Source: Candidatus Heimdallarchaeota archaeon LC_3 (lineage in GTDB: Archaea > Asgardarchaeota > Heimdallarchaeia > Hodarchaeales > LC-3). From it: 59,465 nucleotides of DNA. The notes beneath the pieces are model-generated. The model was not told the DNA's origin. It saw only the letters and a program-made list of their open reading frames with translations, and did not search any database. A program made the translations under genes and the position numbers. This document shows positions 52,349 through 59,465 of this stretch, piece by piece; the first letter of the stretch is position 1, and each line of letters starts with the position of its first letter. The stretch spans positions 1-59,465 of the forward strand of contig MDVS01000046.1 of assembly GCA_001940645.1 (NCBI GenBank). The letters run 5' to 3'.

Positions 52349-53257
52349 TTAATGAGTAGCAAACATTGGTTTCTTAACTTTATGTGAGAGGTATTCAACT
52401 TTTCCATCGTTGTACAAACGTGCAATTCCACGTCGGTTAGCCCAGCATTGGATAACTACACCACAAGGTAGTGAAGCCGGATGGCGAACACCAAACTCAA
52501 GGAACAATTCAAGTGCAGTAGTTTTGCCTCCTACACCCATAGGACCGTATCCGATTTCATTAACCGCTTGAAGAAGTTCCTCTTCCATCTTGGCTATTTC
52601 AGGATTTGGATGTCTTTCGCCCATTTTTCTGTAGAGCAAATTTTTCTTGGCAATTTTCAAAGCTATATCTGCACCACCACCTACTGCGGCAGAAACTACT
52701 ATAGGATTACAAGGTTGACCACTGTGAGCGTTTATCACTGTTTTTAAGATATGCTCCTTTACACCTTTAATACCTTGACCTGGTTTAAGCATTCCAAGTG
52801 AGCTCATATTTTCTGAGCCACCTCCTTTTGGAAAATAACCAATTTCCAAATAATCTCCTTCTATTAGTTCAAAGTTTATTATTGGTGCATAATTTCCTGA
52901 ATTATCTCCTGGATTTCCTCCTTTAATCATATCCACGGTGTTTGGTCTTAAAGGTACTTCTTTCGTTGCTTTTGTTGTTGCTTTTTCAATAATAGTATTC
53001 AAGGATGTCTCAGGTAATTTGAACTTGTGACCCATTTTTATAAAGAATATTGGAAATCCACTATCTTGACACATCACAGTGCTCGATTCTCGTGCCATTT
53101 CGAAATTTATTATTATTGCATCCATTTGAGCTCGTGCTGCACCAGATTCTTGTTCTCTATATTTTCTAATGGATTGTTCAACATCGGTTGGAAGATCTGT
53201 TGTTGCTAACCTCATTATCTCCATAACTGTCTTTTCTATAACTTCTTCTGTTATCAT
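52349..53257 (-). CDS. Fumarate hydratase, class I, alpha subunit
   Basis: A 302-residue N-terminal-type subunit of class I fumarase that binds the [4Fe-4S] cluster. Candidate cluster cysteines lie in VMCQDSGFPIFF (about residue 61), GQPCNPIVVSAAVGGGAD (about 180) and LPCGVVIQCWANRR (about 270). Substrate-binding sequence KGGNPGDNSGNYAP is also present. ATG 53257 has GGAG about 9 nt upstream. With the beta subunit it forms a two-subunit enzyme common in archaea and anaerobes, in contrast with the window's aerobic-type heme genes. Confidence 0.93.
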   Translation of the reverse strand: MITEEVIEKTVMEIMRLATTDLPTDVEQSIRKYREQESGAARAQMDAIIINFEMARESSTVMCQDSGFPIFFIKMGHKFKLPETSLNTIIEKATTKATKEVPLRPNTVDMIKGGNPGDNSGNYAPIINFELIEGDYLEIGYFPKGGGSENMSSLGMLKPGQGIKGVKEHILKTVINAHSGQPCNPIVVSAAVGGGADIALKIAKKNLLYRKMGERHPNPEIAKMEEELLQAVNEIGYGPMGVGGKTTALELFLEFGVRHPASLPCGVVIQCWANRRGIARLYNDGKVEYLSHKVKKPMFATH

Positions 53258-53448
53258 AATTAAATCTCCAAATTAGATTAGTTATTGAAAGTTGAGATTT
53301 ATATTATTACAACCATGGTCATCATATTGAAAGAGTATAGTACCTACAATTATTCAGATTATGAAGATGATTTGCTGTAAAGATCATATGTTAATAAAAA
53401 AAGGGAATTTCTTATATAAATTCAAAAAATGAATTTAAAAACAAAATA

Positions 53449-54555
53449 TTAGTATATTTTTTTTCTATTTTCTAATTTATGCTTTTTCTTGTTTGTTGAT
53501 TTTGTTTGTTGGATAAATTCAAAATTTGTTTTTGCCCAGGAATTAGTAGGATCTAACGTAACTGCTTTTTCAAAGTAATTTTCAGCCTCTTCGAATCTTT
53601 TTGTATCTTTCAACAACACTCCGAGATTATTGTATGCTAATGTGTAATCAGGATTGTTTTCTATTGATTTCCTGTACGCTTTTTCTGCCTCGGAATTTTT
53701 TCCTTGTCTTTTTAATAACAATCCATAATTGTTCCAAGCAGGGGAATTTGATTCATCAAGACTTAGAATTTTTTCAAAAGCACTTTTTGCTTTATCTATT
53801 TGCTTTAAGTAATCTAAATATATAATACCGATTCGGTTCCATGCATCGACATGTTTTGGATTCATGTCAATTATGCTATTATACATATCTAATGCTTCTT
53901 CATAAGATTTATCGCGTTCAAAAATCAAAGCAAGTCCATATTTTGCTTCAAATTCATTTTCAGAAGACGTTTCTGATAATTGTAAAGCTTTCTTAAAAAA
54001 TTCCTGAGCTTCATCGTACTTACCTAAATTTGCAGATATTCCCCCTAATCCAATTAAAGCTTGAACATTATCTTTATTAAGCTCTAATATTTTTTTGAAT
54101 GTTGTTTCTGCCCTAGAAAATCTTTTTAAATTTAATAATAGTTTTCCTAAATTAAACCATGCATCAAAATTATTTTCATTTATGCTTATTGCTGATCTAA
54201 ATGAAGATTCAGCTTCGGTAACTTTATTCAAGTTTAGTAATGCTAATCCAAGATGATTCCATGCAACATCTAGATTTTCAGTTGGGTTCAAATTTATAAA
54301 AAAACGATAAAAGAATTTGGATTGATCAAACATATTCAATCGATCACTTATTCTTGCTATAAGATAAATCTTCTCCGGATCAACATCAAATAGTTTCACT
54401 GGTTTGTTAATACTTTCAAATTCTTTATGTAAAATTTTAAGTTCTTTGATAACTTTTACTTTTTCAATTTCTTTCGAAGGAAGATTTTCTGATACTCTTT
54501 CTATTATAAAAGTAATTTTTAGTTTTAAATGGTCTGGTATGTTAATTTTCAACAT
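53449..54555 (-). CDS. TPR-repeat protein
   Basis: A 368-residue protein made of about seven tetratricopeptide repeats from residue ~98 to ~345, with clear consensus units such as AWNHLGLALLNLNKVTEAE, AWFNLGKLLLNLKRFSRAE and AYNNLGVLLKDTKRFEEAE. The first ~95 residues are helical and different. The tail is a basic Lys-rich stretch. It is a protein-interaction scaffold; partner unknown. The gene lies 153 bp downstream of two pilus-type membrane protein genes on the same strand and could belong with them. Confidence 0.9.
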   Translation of the reverse strand: MLKINIPDHLKLKITFIIERVSENLPSKEIEKVKVIKELKILHKEFESINKPVKLFDVDPEKIYLIARISDRLNMFDQSKFFYRFFINLNPTENLDVAWNHLGLALLNLNKVTEAESSFRSAISINENNFDAWFNLGKLLLNLKRFSRAETTFKKILELNKDNVQALIGLGGISANLGKYDEAQEFFKKALQLSETSSENEFEAKYGLALIFERDKSYEEALDMYNSIIDMNPKHVDAWNRIGIIYLDYLKQIDKAKSAFEKILSLDESNSPAWNNYGLLLKRQGKNSEAEKAYRKSIENNPDYTLAYNNLGVLLKDTKRFEEAENYFEKAVTLDPTNSWAKTNFEFIQQTKSTNKKKHKLENRKKIY

Positions 54556-54708
54556 TTTTTATCCTGAATATAAAATTTATATATTAAATTAGTCTTCGAA
54601 TTTGTTTTTGCTTGTAACAAGAGGACTTAGGTTTTTTCATTAATATATAGGATCTACCAAATTTTACAAATTAACAAAAAATGGAGAAAAAGAAGAAGAA
54701 TGCATGAA

Positions 54709-55659
54709 TTATCCAATTAGGATTGCACCAATTTTGAAAATTATAAAACCCAGAGTAATCATGACCAAAGCATTCACCAATCCAATTTTAACATTACCTG
54801 TTCCCATTTTACTAGCGATCACGCCAGACAGACTACCTTCAATCATAAGTATATGGAAAAAAAGTAATTGCAATAAAGCAAGGTTCATAGGTAAACCACC
54901 ACCAATTCCTTCCTGGGATGAGCGAACAGCAAGTTGAACAAAGAAACTATTTAGTAATAACACTAAAATTACTGAAAATACTACAAAAGAAATTAAGATA
55001 ATCCATTTATATGGACTCATTGAAGAAAGTCTTTCCCTTTCTAATCCCAATATACTATTTACATGTTCATATGCACTGTCAAATATATCTTCTGTTTGTC
55101 CACCACTTCTTTCCGCTTCAAGGATTAATACAGATGTACTTCTAAATAGTGATGTATTTATATTTGAGGACATGTCTCTTAACGCATCAGAAAAAGGAAT
55201 ACCCCAACTAATTTTTGATGCCATTAATTTTAATTCCTCTGTTAATGGTCCATATTGTCGTTTTGATGCCTCTAAAATTGCTCGTGGGAGTGGAAGTCCA
55301 ACTTTTTGCGCATCAGCAATCTCTCGTAGTAAATATGGGAGATAGTTATTAATTTTATTTTTCCATATATGATCTTTACGATAATAATATGCAGGAAGAA
55401 TAAATAAAAGTAACAATGCCAACCAAGTGACATCCATTATATCAATATTCAATTGAAAATTTAAAACATCTAGATTTAATAGACTAACGGCTTTTAATTT
55501 TAAAATTGTGTCAACTGGTGCATCAGGATTTAAAGGAGCAAAGGTATGTTCTAAGAATGGAACATAAATGACCACGATGCCGAGAAATCCGATTATCCCA
55601 GCAATGCTAATAGAAATTAACCAACTGAACAGGATTGTTTTTTGACTCACTCTAGCCAT
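54709..55659 (-). CDS. T2SF-domain protein (TadC/FlaJ-like pilus assembly membrane protein), second of pair
   Basis: A 316-residue protein with one type II secretion F domain. A membrane segment at about 12-32 and another at about 75-92 precede the cytoplasmic helical domain, LPYLLREIADAQKVGLPLPRAIL (about 106-128), GIPFSDALRDMSS and LEAERSGGQTEDIFDSA. Two or three further membrane segments follow. The F domain is the platform protein for assembling archaeal type IV-like pili or archaella. The gene follows a similar one by 16 bp, so the usual two-domain protein may be split into two subunits. Confidence 0.85.
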   Translation of the reverse strand: MARVSQKTILFSWLISISIAGIIGFLGIVVIYVPFLEHTFAPLNPDAPVDTILKLKAVSLLNLDVLNFQLNIDIMDVTWLALLLLFILPAYYYRKDHIWKNKINNYLPYLLREIADAQKVGLPLPRAILEASKRQYGPLTEELKLMASKISWGIPFSDALRDMSSNINTSLFRSTSVLILEAERSGGQTEDIFDSAYEHVNSILGLERERLSSMSPYKWIILISFVVFSVILVLLLNSFFVQLAVRSSQEGIGGGLPMNLALLQLLFFHILMIEGSLSGVIASKMGTGNVKIGLVNALVMITLGFIIFKIGAILIG

Positions 55660-55675
55660 TTTTTCTCACCATTAA

Positions 55676-56629
55676 CTAAACTTCTTCTGTATCTCCTATT
55701 GTTGTCAAAATATATTGCATTATCATCAACATTGGAATAACAATGTACGTAATTAGAAATAATAGTACCACAGAGCCTTGATTATCAGTTGATAAAATCG
55801 ATAAAATTGCAACCATTACAATAAAAAATAAGGGAGTAACAACTCCTATAACCATAAATATTTCAGCTAGCACACCAAGATTTTCAATAAATTCTTTTGT
55901 TTTTTCTTGTTTTAATTTCATGAATGATTTAGTTTCAGTAGACAAATATGAGGTTAAATCACCACCAGAATTTACAGTTCCAACCATCCCCTCAAGAAAA
56001 CCTGCCCAACGTTCACTAGGTGATCTATAAGCGGCAGCTTCTAAAGCTCTAAGAACATCAAAACCTAAGATCTCAATATCTCTATTAATTCTCTCTGCTT
56101 CTTGTGTAACTATTTTCGGAAGGGTTTTTTCAGCTGCTAAGGAAGCGAAAATTGGAGCAGGAGGAACTCCAGCAGAAGTCATTGCACTCATATATGAAGA
56201 AACTGTAGGGAGTGCAGCTTCCAAAGATACCGCCCTACTTTTGATTTTAAAATTTGGTAATTTAATAAATCCCAAAAATGTCAAGAATCCGAAAACGAAG
56301 GAAGAAACAACTCCTACAATAACTAAAAACAAAGTTGTTACAATATCCGAAGTACTAATCAAAATGACAGGTGTTGATAAAACAACTATTATTAATGAAA
56401 CAACAATCATAATCAGGGAAGAAAATAAAGCCATACCTATGTAACCTCGTAGAGAAGTTTCAGAACCAGATTGCTTCAATGCTTTCTGAATCTTAAGAAA
56501 ATCAATAAAACCGATTTGACCACGTTTAATAAATCGTTTTTCCGCAAAATCTCCAAATCTAAGATAACCTTGTCTTCTAAAAAAAGCTACGAATCTGTTG
56601 GTATCAGTTTCTTTTGATTTTACTGCCAT
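55676..56629 (-). CDS. T2SF-domain protein (TadB/FlaJ-like pilus assembly membrane protein), first of pair
   Basis: A 317-residue protein starting at ATG 56629. The N-terminal ~65 residues are basic and cytoplasmic, followed by membrane segments at about 67-90 and 95-120. The F domain includes LPTVSSYMSAMTSAGVPPAPIF, VLRALEAAAYRSPSERWAGFLEGM and LTSYLSTETKSFMKLK, and the C-terminus has two further membrane segments. The next gene encodes a second F-domain protein, 16 bp away. No secretion ATPase, pilin or prepilin peptidase is found in this window, so the partners lie elsewhere. Confidence 0.85.
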   Translation of the reverse strand: MAVKSKETDTNRFVAFFRRQGYLRFGDFAEKRFIKRGQIGFIDFLKIQKALKQSGSETSLRGYIGMALFSSLIMIVVSLIIVVLSTPVILISTSDIVTTLFLVIVGVVSSFVFGFLTFLGFIKLPNFKIKSRAVSLEAALPTVSSYMSAMTSAGVPPAPIFASLAAEKTLPKIVTQEAERINRDIEILGFDVLRALEAAAYRSPSERWAGFLEGMVGTVNSGGDLTSYLSTETKSFMKLKQEKTKEFIENLGVLAEIFMVIGVVTPLFFIVMVAILSILSTDNQGSVVLLFLITYIVIPMLMIMQYILTTIGDTEEV

Positions 56630-57261
56630 GATAATTTTAACCTGATATTAATTTTATTCGATTTTGAGAAATCAATACGCATTACTAATGAATTCTCATT
56701 ATAAAGCAAAATACTTATTTTAGTGAGAGAATGATTTGAAAATGTCTTAATTTAATAAATTAAAAATAATTCTCTTTGATTCATTTCAATTAGTTAAAAC
56801 CTTATTAAAATTAATGAATAGGGGAATTTAGTTTATAAAAGAATTCTTAATAATTTTAGTTTTAAAGTCATTGCTTGAAATTTTTTCTGCAAAGACGAGA
56901 AAGACGATATCAAACCTACCTATTAATTTAATAGAATTAATTGAAGTCAAATTTGACATCAAATTACCGAATAATTCAATAATATAAATTTAATTATTTA
57001 TATCATTTTCCATTAAAAAGGTGTTAATTCGCTGATTAACTCCCAATTTGATTAACAAATATTGAAAAGATAGTTTTTTTGTTGTTTGTGATATTTGGTA
57101 AGACATACTTCCAAGTTCATTTTAATGTTAAAATAAATAATTTTAACTAATTGTTTTTACTAATTAGCGAAAATATTCTTACTAATGACTAAAATATTTA
57201 GAAAAGAATAATCTAATTGAAATTTAAAAATAGATTCCTTATTTAAAGGCGAAATAAGAAT
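56630..57261. other. Long intergenic region between divergent pilus and heme A synthase genes
   Basis: This 632-bp stretch holds the divergent promoters of the T2SF gene pair and of ctaA. It is mostly A/T runs with a slightly GC-richer patch near 56885-56925. I see no RNA gene, repeat array or coding frame in it. Confidence 0.35.
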
Positions 57262-57762
57262 ATGAATATTAGGAACAGTTTTCATTCCAAAGAAAATTAC
57301 ATGAAATTGGCGAAATTTTATCCCATAACAGTATTTATACTAATGATTTTTGGGGGATATGTTAAAGCTATTGGTGCTGGATTAGCATGCCCTGATTGGC
57401 CATTTTGTCATGGTCAAATAATTCCTTTTCAGTTTGGGACTGAACCGTTTATATGGGTTCTGATGGAGTACGTTCATAGACTTATTGCTTTAAGTGTTAC
57501 AATTTTACTAATTATTCTAGTTTATCAATCGTATTATCACAGAAATGAATCAAGAAAAGATGATCCTATTGGAATGCGGAGATTTATGCTAATTTTAATT
57601 ATTTTAGTTTTACTTTCTGTCCAAATTTCCTTGGGTGGATTGACTATATTTTCGTCATTGAACGAATTTATTGTGACATCGCATCTTGCGATTGCTATTA
57701 TTATATTTGGTTTAACAATAATTCACTATTTCTGGATCCCCCTAAGCAATGAAGATTCCTAA
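57262..57762 (+). CDS. ctaA: Half-size heme A synthase (CtaA/COX15)
   Basis: A 166-residue protein with four membrane segments, half the size of the bacterial or mitochondrial enzyme, as known for some archaea where two copies form the active unit. Motifs: GGYVKAIGAGLACPDWPFCHG (about 32-52) matches the conserved G-A-G-x-x-C-P-D-W-P-x-C, the first heme His is in EYVHRLIAL and another in TSHLAIAI. The enzyme oxidises heme O to heme A for terminal heme-copper oxidases. The two Cys are kept. Transcription probably ends at the hairpin 42 bp downstream. Confidence 0.92.
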   Translation: MNIRNSFHSKENYMKLAKFYPITVFILMIFGGYVKAIGAGLACPDWPFCHGQIIPFQFGTEPFIWVLMEYVHRLIALSVTILLIILVYQSYYHRNESRKDDPIGMRRFMLILIILVLLSVQISLGGLTIFSSLNEFIVTSHLAIAIIIFGLTIIHYFWIPLSNEDS

Positions 57763-57803
57763 AGCTGTTATCTTGATAAAAAATGAATTTTATTTTCATA
57801 TTT

Positions 57804-57829
57804 AAGGAGGAAATCCCGGATTTCTCCTT
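57804..57829 (+). terminator. Strong hairpin downstream of ctaA
   Basis: AAGGAG (57804-57809) pairs with CTCCTT (57824-57829) and AAATC (57811-57815) with GATTT (57819-57823), with a single bulged G at 57810 and a 3-nt loop. A T-rich stretch follows at 57832-57840. It is the most stable hairpin I saw in any intergenic region of the window and could be a terminator or processing site. Confidence 0.55.
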
Positions 57830-57891
57830 GATTTATTTTTAAGGTAAAAATATTTTTAGAATTCATTTTTATACTCTTACTTGTTATTATC

Positions 57892-58086
57892 TTGCATTTC
57901 ATTGGGATCCTAGGAATTTTACTTGACAACAATGACAATTTGTTTATAGATAGTAAAACAGGAATAAAATCTTTATTAAAAAAGACAAAAGATATCTTTC
58001 CAATGATTAGATTTGCATTAAAAGATCAGAATAGCGTATTGTTTTGGGATTGGGTTAGGAAATGCATGCCTCAAACAATATTTTAG
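57892..58086 (+). CDS. Small uncertain protein, possibly a truncated membrane-anchored protein
   Basis: A 64-residue frame from a TTG at 57892. Reading upstream in the same frame as far as the stop at 57829-57831, the sequence encodes a hydrophobic stretch (FLEFIFILLLVIILHFIGILG) that would make a membrane anchor, but no ATG, GTG or TTG precedes it. Either a non-standard start is used or this is a remnant of a broken gene. The C-terminal part is Lys-rich and shows no known motif. Confidence 0.3.
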   Translation: MHFIGILGILLDNNDNLFIDSKTGIKSLLKKTKDIFPMIRFALKDQNSVLFWDWVRKCMPQTIF

Positions 58087-58350
58087 CATAACTTAAGAAG
58101 ATTTTTTGTTTATGTCTAAAAGTGTAAGTTGAAAGTCTTTTTTTAGTGGTTTATGAGAAAATTATGTGGTAGTGTGTAAATTCTATGATACTTAAGATTA
58201 TCAGTTTAACTTTTGCTCACAAAATGTAATAACAACTATAAAGATACAAACAAATAAGATCTGAAATCATTAAATCAAAACAGTAACCATAAGAAAAATC
58301 GTTTATTTGTCAAAATACAAAAAATTGTTAAATAATGGTGCTAATTATGA

Positions 58351-58842
58351 CAAATTGCACAAGAACAAACAAATCAGGTTGAAAAATCTACCAGACTGCT
58401 AAAAAATTTGAATCAAAGCTTCCATGAAAAAATACAAGGGATCCAAACAACTTCGGCATTAATTACTTCAATTCAAGAACAAATAAATATTTTGTCCTTG
58501 AATGCAAGTATTGAAGCTGTACGTGCTGGAGAATATGGAAGAGGCTTTGGTGTTGTAGCGCAAAATATTAAAAAGTTATCTGAAGACACTAAAATATCAA
58601 TAGATACAATAAATGTAAGAATTAGAGATTTAACTATCATTTTAACTAATACAATAGAAAATTTAATGGATAATTTCTATATATTAGCAACTAATGCAAT
58701 AAAGTACTCCTCTCAATCAGAAGAAGCTGGTGCAGCAACTGAGCAGCAATCTGCTTCCCTAGAAGAAATAACAGCAATGGCTCAAGAATTATCAAGTCTA
58801 TCCAGTAAACTGGATCAGTTATCAAGTAAATTTAAATTATGA
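58351..58842 (+). pseudogene. Methyl-accepting chemotaxis protein, signalling-domain fragment
   Basis: The frame from 58351 encodes 163 residues of the MCP cytoplasmic signalling hairpin, including the tip INILSLNASIEAVRAGEYGRGFGVVA and the return helix ATEQQSASLEEITAMAQEL with a methylation-region pattern. Homology begins directly after a TGA at 58348-58350, so the sensor, HAMP and membrane parts are missing. A TTG at 58408 could start a 144-residue product, cutting into the helix. The stop overlaps the start of the next gene (ATGA, 58839-58842), a sign of translational coupling, so the fragment may still be translated. Call: N-terminally truncated remnant or a soluble signalling module. Confidence 0.65.
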
Positions 58843-59465
58843 ACTTGTTTACATTACAAAATTATGAAAATAATAGATCTCTTCATCCTTTTTTAAGGGT
58901 ATTAGATAAACAGAGTTGGACATTTATGAATGAATTTGTCGATTTATCACATGTATTTGAAGATTCAATGCCTGGATTTAAATTGAAAAATGAAGATGGA
59001 AGTTTTACTCAGTACACCGCAAAAATTTATCCATTTTTAACTCATGAACAATCAAAACCCAAATTCAGTGGTTTAGCTGAGTTTGAAATTACCCAAATTG
59101 AATTTCAAACCTCAATTGGTACATATTTAGATTCACCTTATCACAGACATAAAAAGTTAAGGGATATTAGTTCAATCACAATAGACCAGGCCATTAGAGA
59201 AGGTTTGTTAATAGATGTAAGAGAATGTAATCCAAATGAGGAAATAAACTTTGAAACAATTCCTTTTGTTGACTTAGAAAATAAAGCCATATTATTTAAC
59301 TTTGGGTGGGACAAATATTGGGGAAAAGAGGAATATTACAAATATCCCTTTATTTCTGAAAAAATAATTCAATTTTTAATCGAAAAAAAGGTGGGTATGG
59401 TTGGAGTAGACACAATTAATATTGATAATATAAAAAATCTAAAACGCCCTGCACATACCAAATTG
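58839..59465 (+). CDS. Cyclase-family (kynurenine-formamidase-like) protein, 5' part
   Basis: An open frame of 209 codons runs from ATG 58839 to the right edge without a stop, so the C-terminus is missing. The pattern is that of the cyclase superfamily: FVDLSHVFEDSMPGF near the start, SIGTYLDSPYHRHKKL at about 105-120, ILFNFGWDKYWGKEEYY and VGMVGVDTINID later, and RPAHT near the edge. The metal motif H-x-G-T-H-x-D-x-P-x-H reads S-I-G-T-Y-L-D-S-P-Y-H here, so two His are Ser and Tyr; a GTYLD variant subgroup exists as far as I recall. Substrate unknown. The ATGA overlap couples it to the chemoreceptor fragment. Confidence 0.8.
   Translation, partial: MNLFTLQNYENNRSLHPFLRVLDKQSWTFMNEFVDLSHVFEDSMPGFKLKNEDGSFTQYTAKIYPFLTHEQSKPKFSGLAEFEITQIEFQTSIGTYLDSPYHRHKKLRDISSITIDQAIREGLLIDVRECNPNEEINFETIPFVDLENKAILFNFGWDKYWGKEEYYKYPFISEKIIQFLIEKKVGMVGVDTINIDNIKNLKRPAHTKL

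Noticed and set aside
52336..52431. N-terminal extension of the fumarase beta subunit from an upstream in-frame ATG
   Set aside because: It lies inside the alpha subunit gene, has no family match, and a GGAGG site directly precedes ATG 52335.
58339..58360. Programmed frameshift joining ATG 58347 to the chemoreceptor frame
   Set aside because: The ATG frame diverges at once, and no slippery sequence is evident; truncation is simpler.

Overview
The window is AT-rich (roughly 30% GC by eye) and gene-dense. Gene content is archaeal and points to an Asgard archaeon. Archaeal or archaeal/eukaryotic markers are an Orc1/Cdc6-family ATPase, deoxyhypusine synthase, TYW3, the KEOPS subunit Cgi121, a THUMP protein, the MptE-type pterin pyrophosphokinase, a DUF460 protein, a geranylgeranyl reductase and two FlaJ/TadC-like pilus membrane proteins. 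Eukaryote-like features are two tandem Arf-type small GTPases, a longin-like N-terminal domain, a GT22 (Alg9/PIG-B-like) mannosyltransferase and possibly a C1orf109/AIRIM-like protein. A half-size heme A synthase (CtaA/COX15) and a DUF420/CtaM-like protein suggest an aerobic or facultative lineage. A Heimdallarchaeia-type organism would fit, but that is inference.

Layout. 1-745: 5' part of an IS4-superfamily transposase running off the left edge. 1.0-3.6 kb: small hypothetical genes, one SCP2-like. 3.7-9.2 kb: a transcarboxylase-like operon (12S-like carboxyltransferase, a 5S-like subunit that has lost every metal ligand, and a biotin carrier), followed 5 bp later by a GT22 mannosyltransferase. 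9.4-12.7 kb: a YqiJ/NfeD-like membrane protein with an Asp/His repeat, Sua5 and a flotillin/SPFH protein. 12.9-22.5 kb: a helical protein, the longin-like protein, a 1062-residue surface protein with an alpha/alpha-toroid domain, a BshC-like protein and a geranylgeranyl reductase. 22.5-34.3 kb, mostly minus strand: a solenoid/beta/coiled-coil protein, the DUF420 protein, a repeat-bearing basic protein, a YyaL/SPATA20-type thioredoxin protein, TYW3 (plus), an APH-like kinase, deoxyhypusine synthase and arginine decarboxylase. 35-37.7 kb: a P-loop nucleotide kinase whose start codon is not obvious, Orc1/Cdc6, and a membrane-anchored unknown. 37.9-41.1 kb, minus: an N-acetyltransferase, two Arf GTPases, Cgi121 and the THUMP protein. 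41.4-53.3 kb: a metallo-beta-lactamase-fold hydrolase; a five-gene minus-strand operon (nucleotidyltransferase, MazG, LarA, degenerate phosphoesterase-like, GcvH-like); membrane protein, DUF1684, MptE, DUF460, membrane protein; two-subunit fumarase. 53.4-59.5 kb: TPR protein, two T2SF proteins, CtaA, a headless chemoreceptor signalling fragment translationally coupled to a cyclase-family protein cut by the right edge.

How genes may work together. Arginine decarboxylase starts the polyamine route that supplies the spermidine used by deoxyhypusine synthase. Sua5 and Cgi121 both serve t6A synthesis; TYW3 and the THUMP protein add further tRNA modification. CtaA and DUF420 both serve heme-copper oxidase maturation. 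The strongest unexplained signals are the apparently dead 5S-like subunit in an otherwise transcarboxylase-like operon, and the five-gene LarA/GcvH-like operon with a second degenerate enzyme. No rRNA, tRNA or CRISPR array was recognised.
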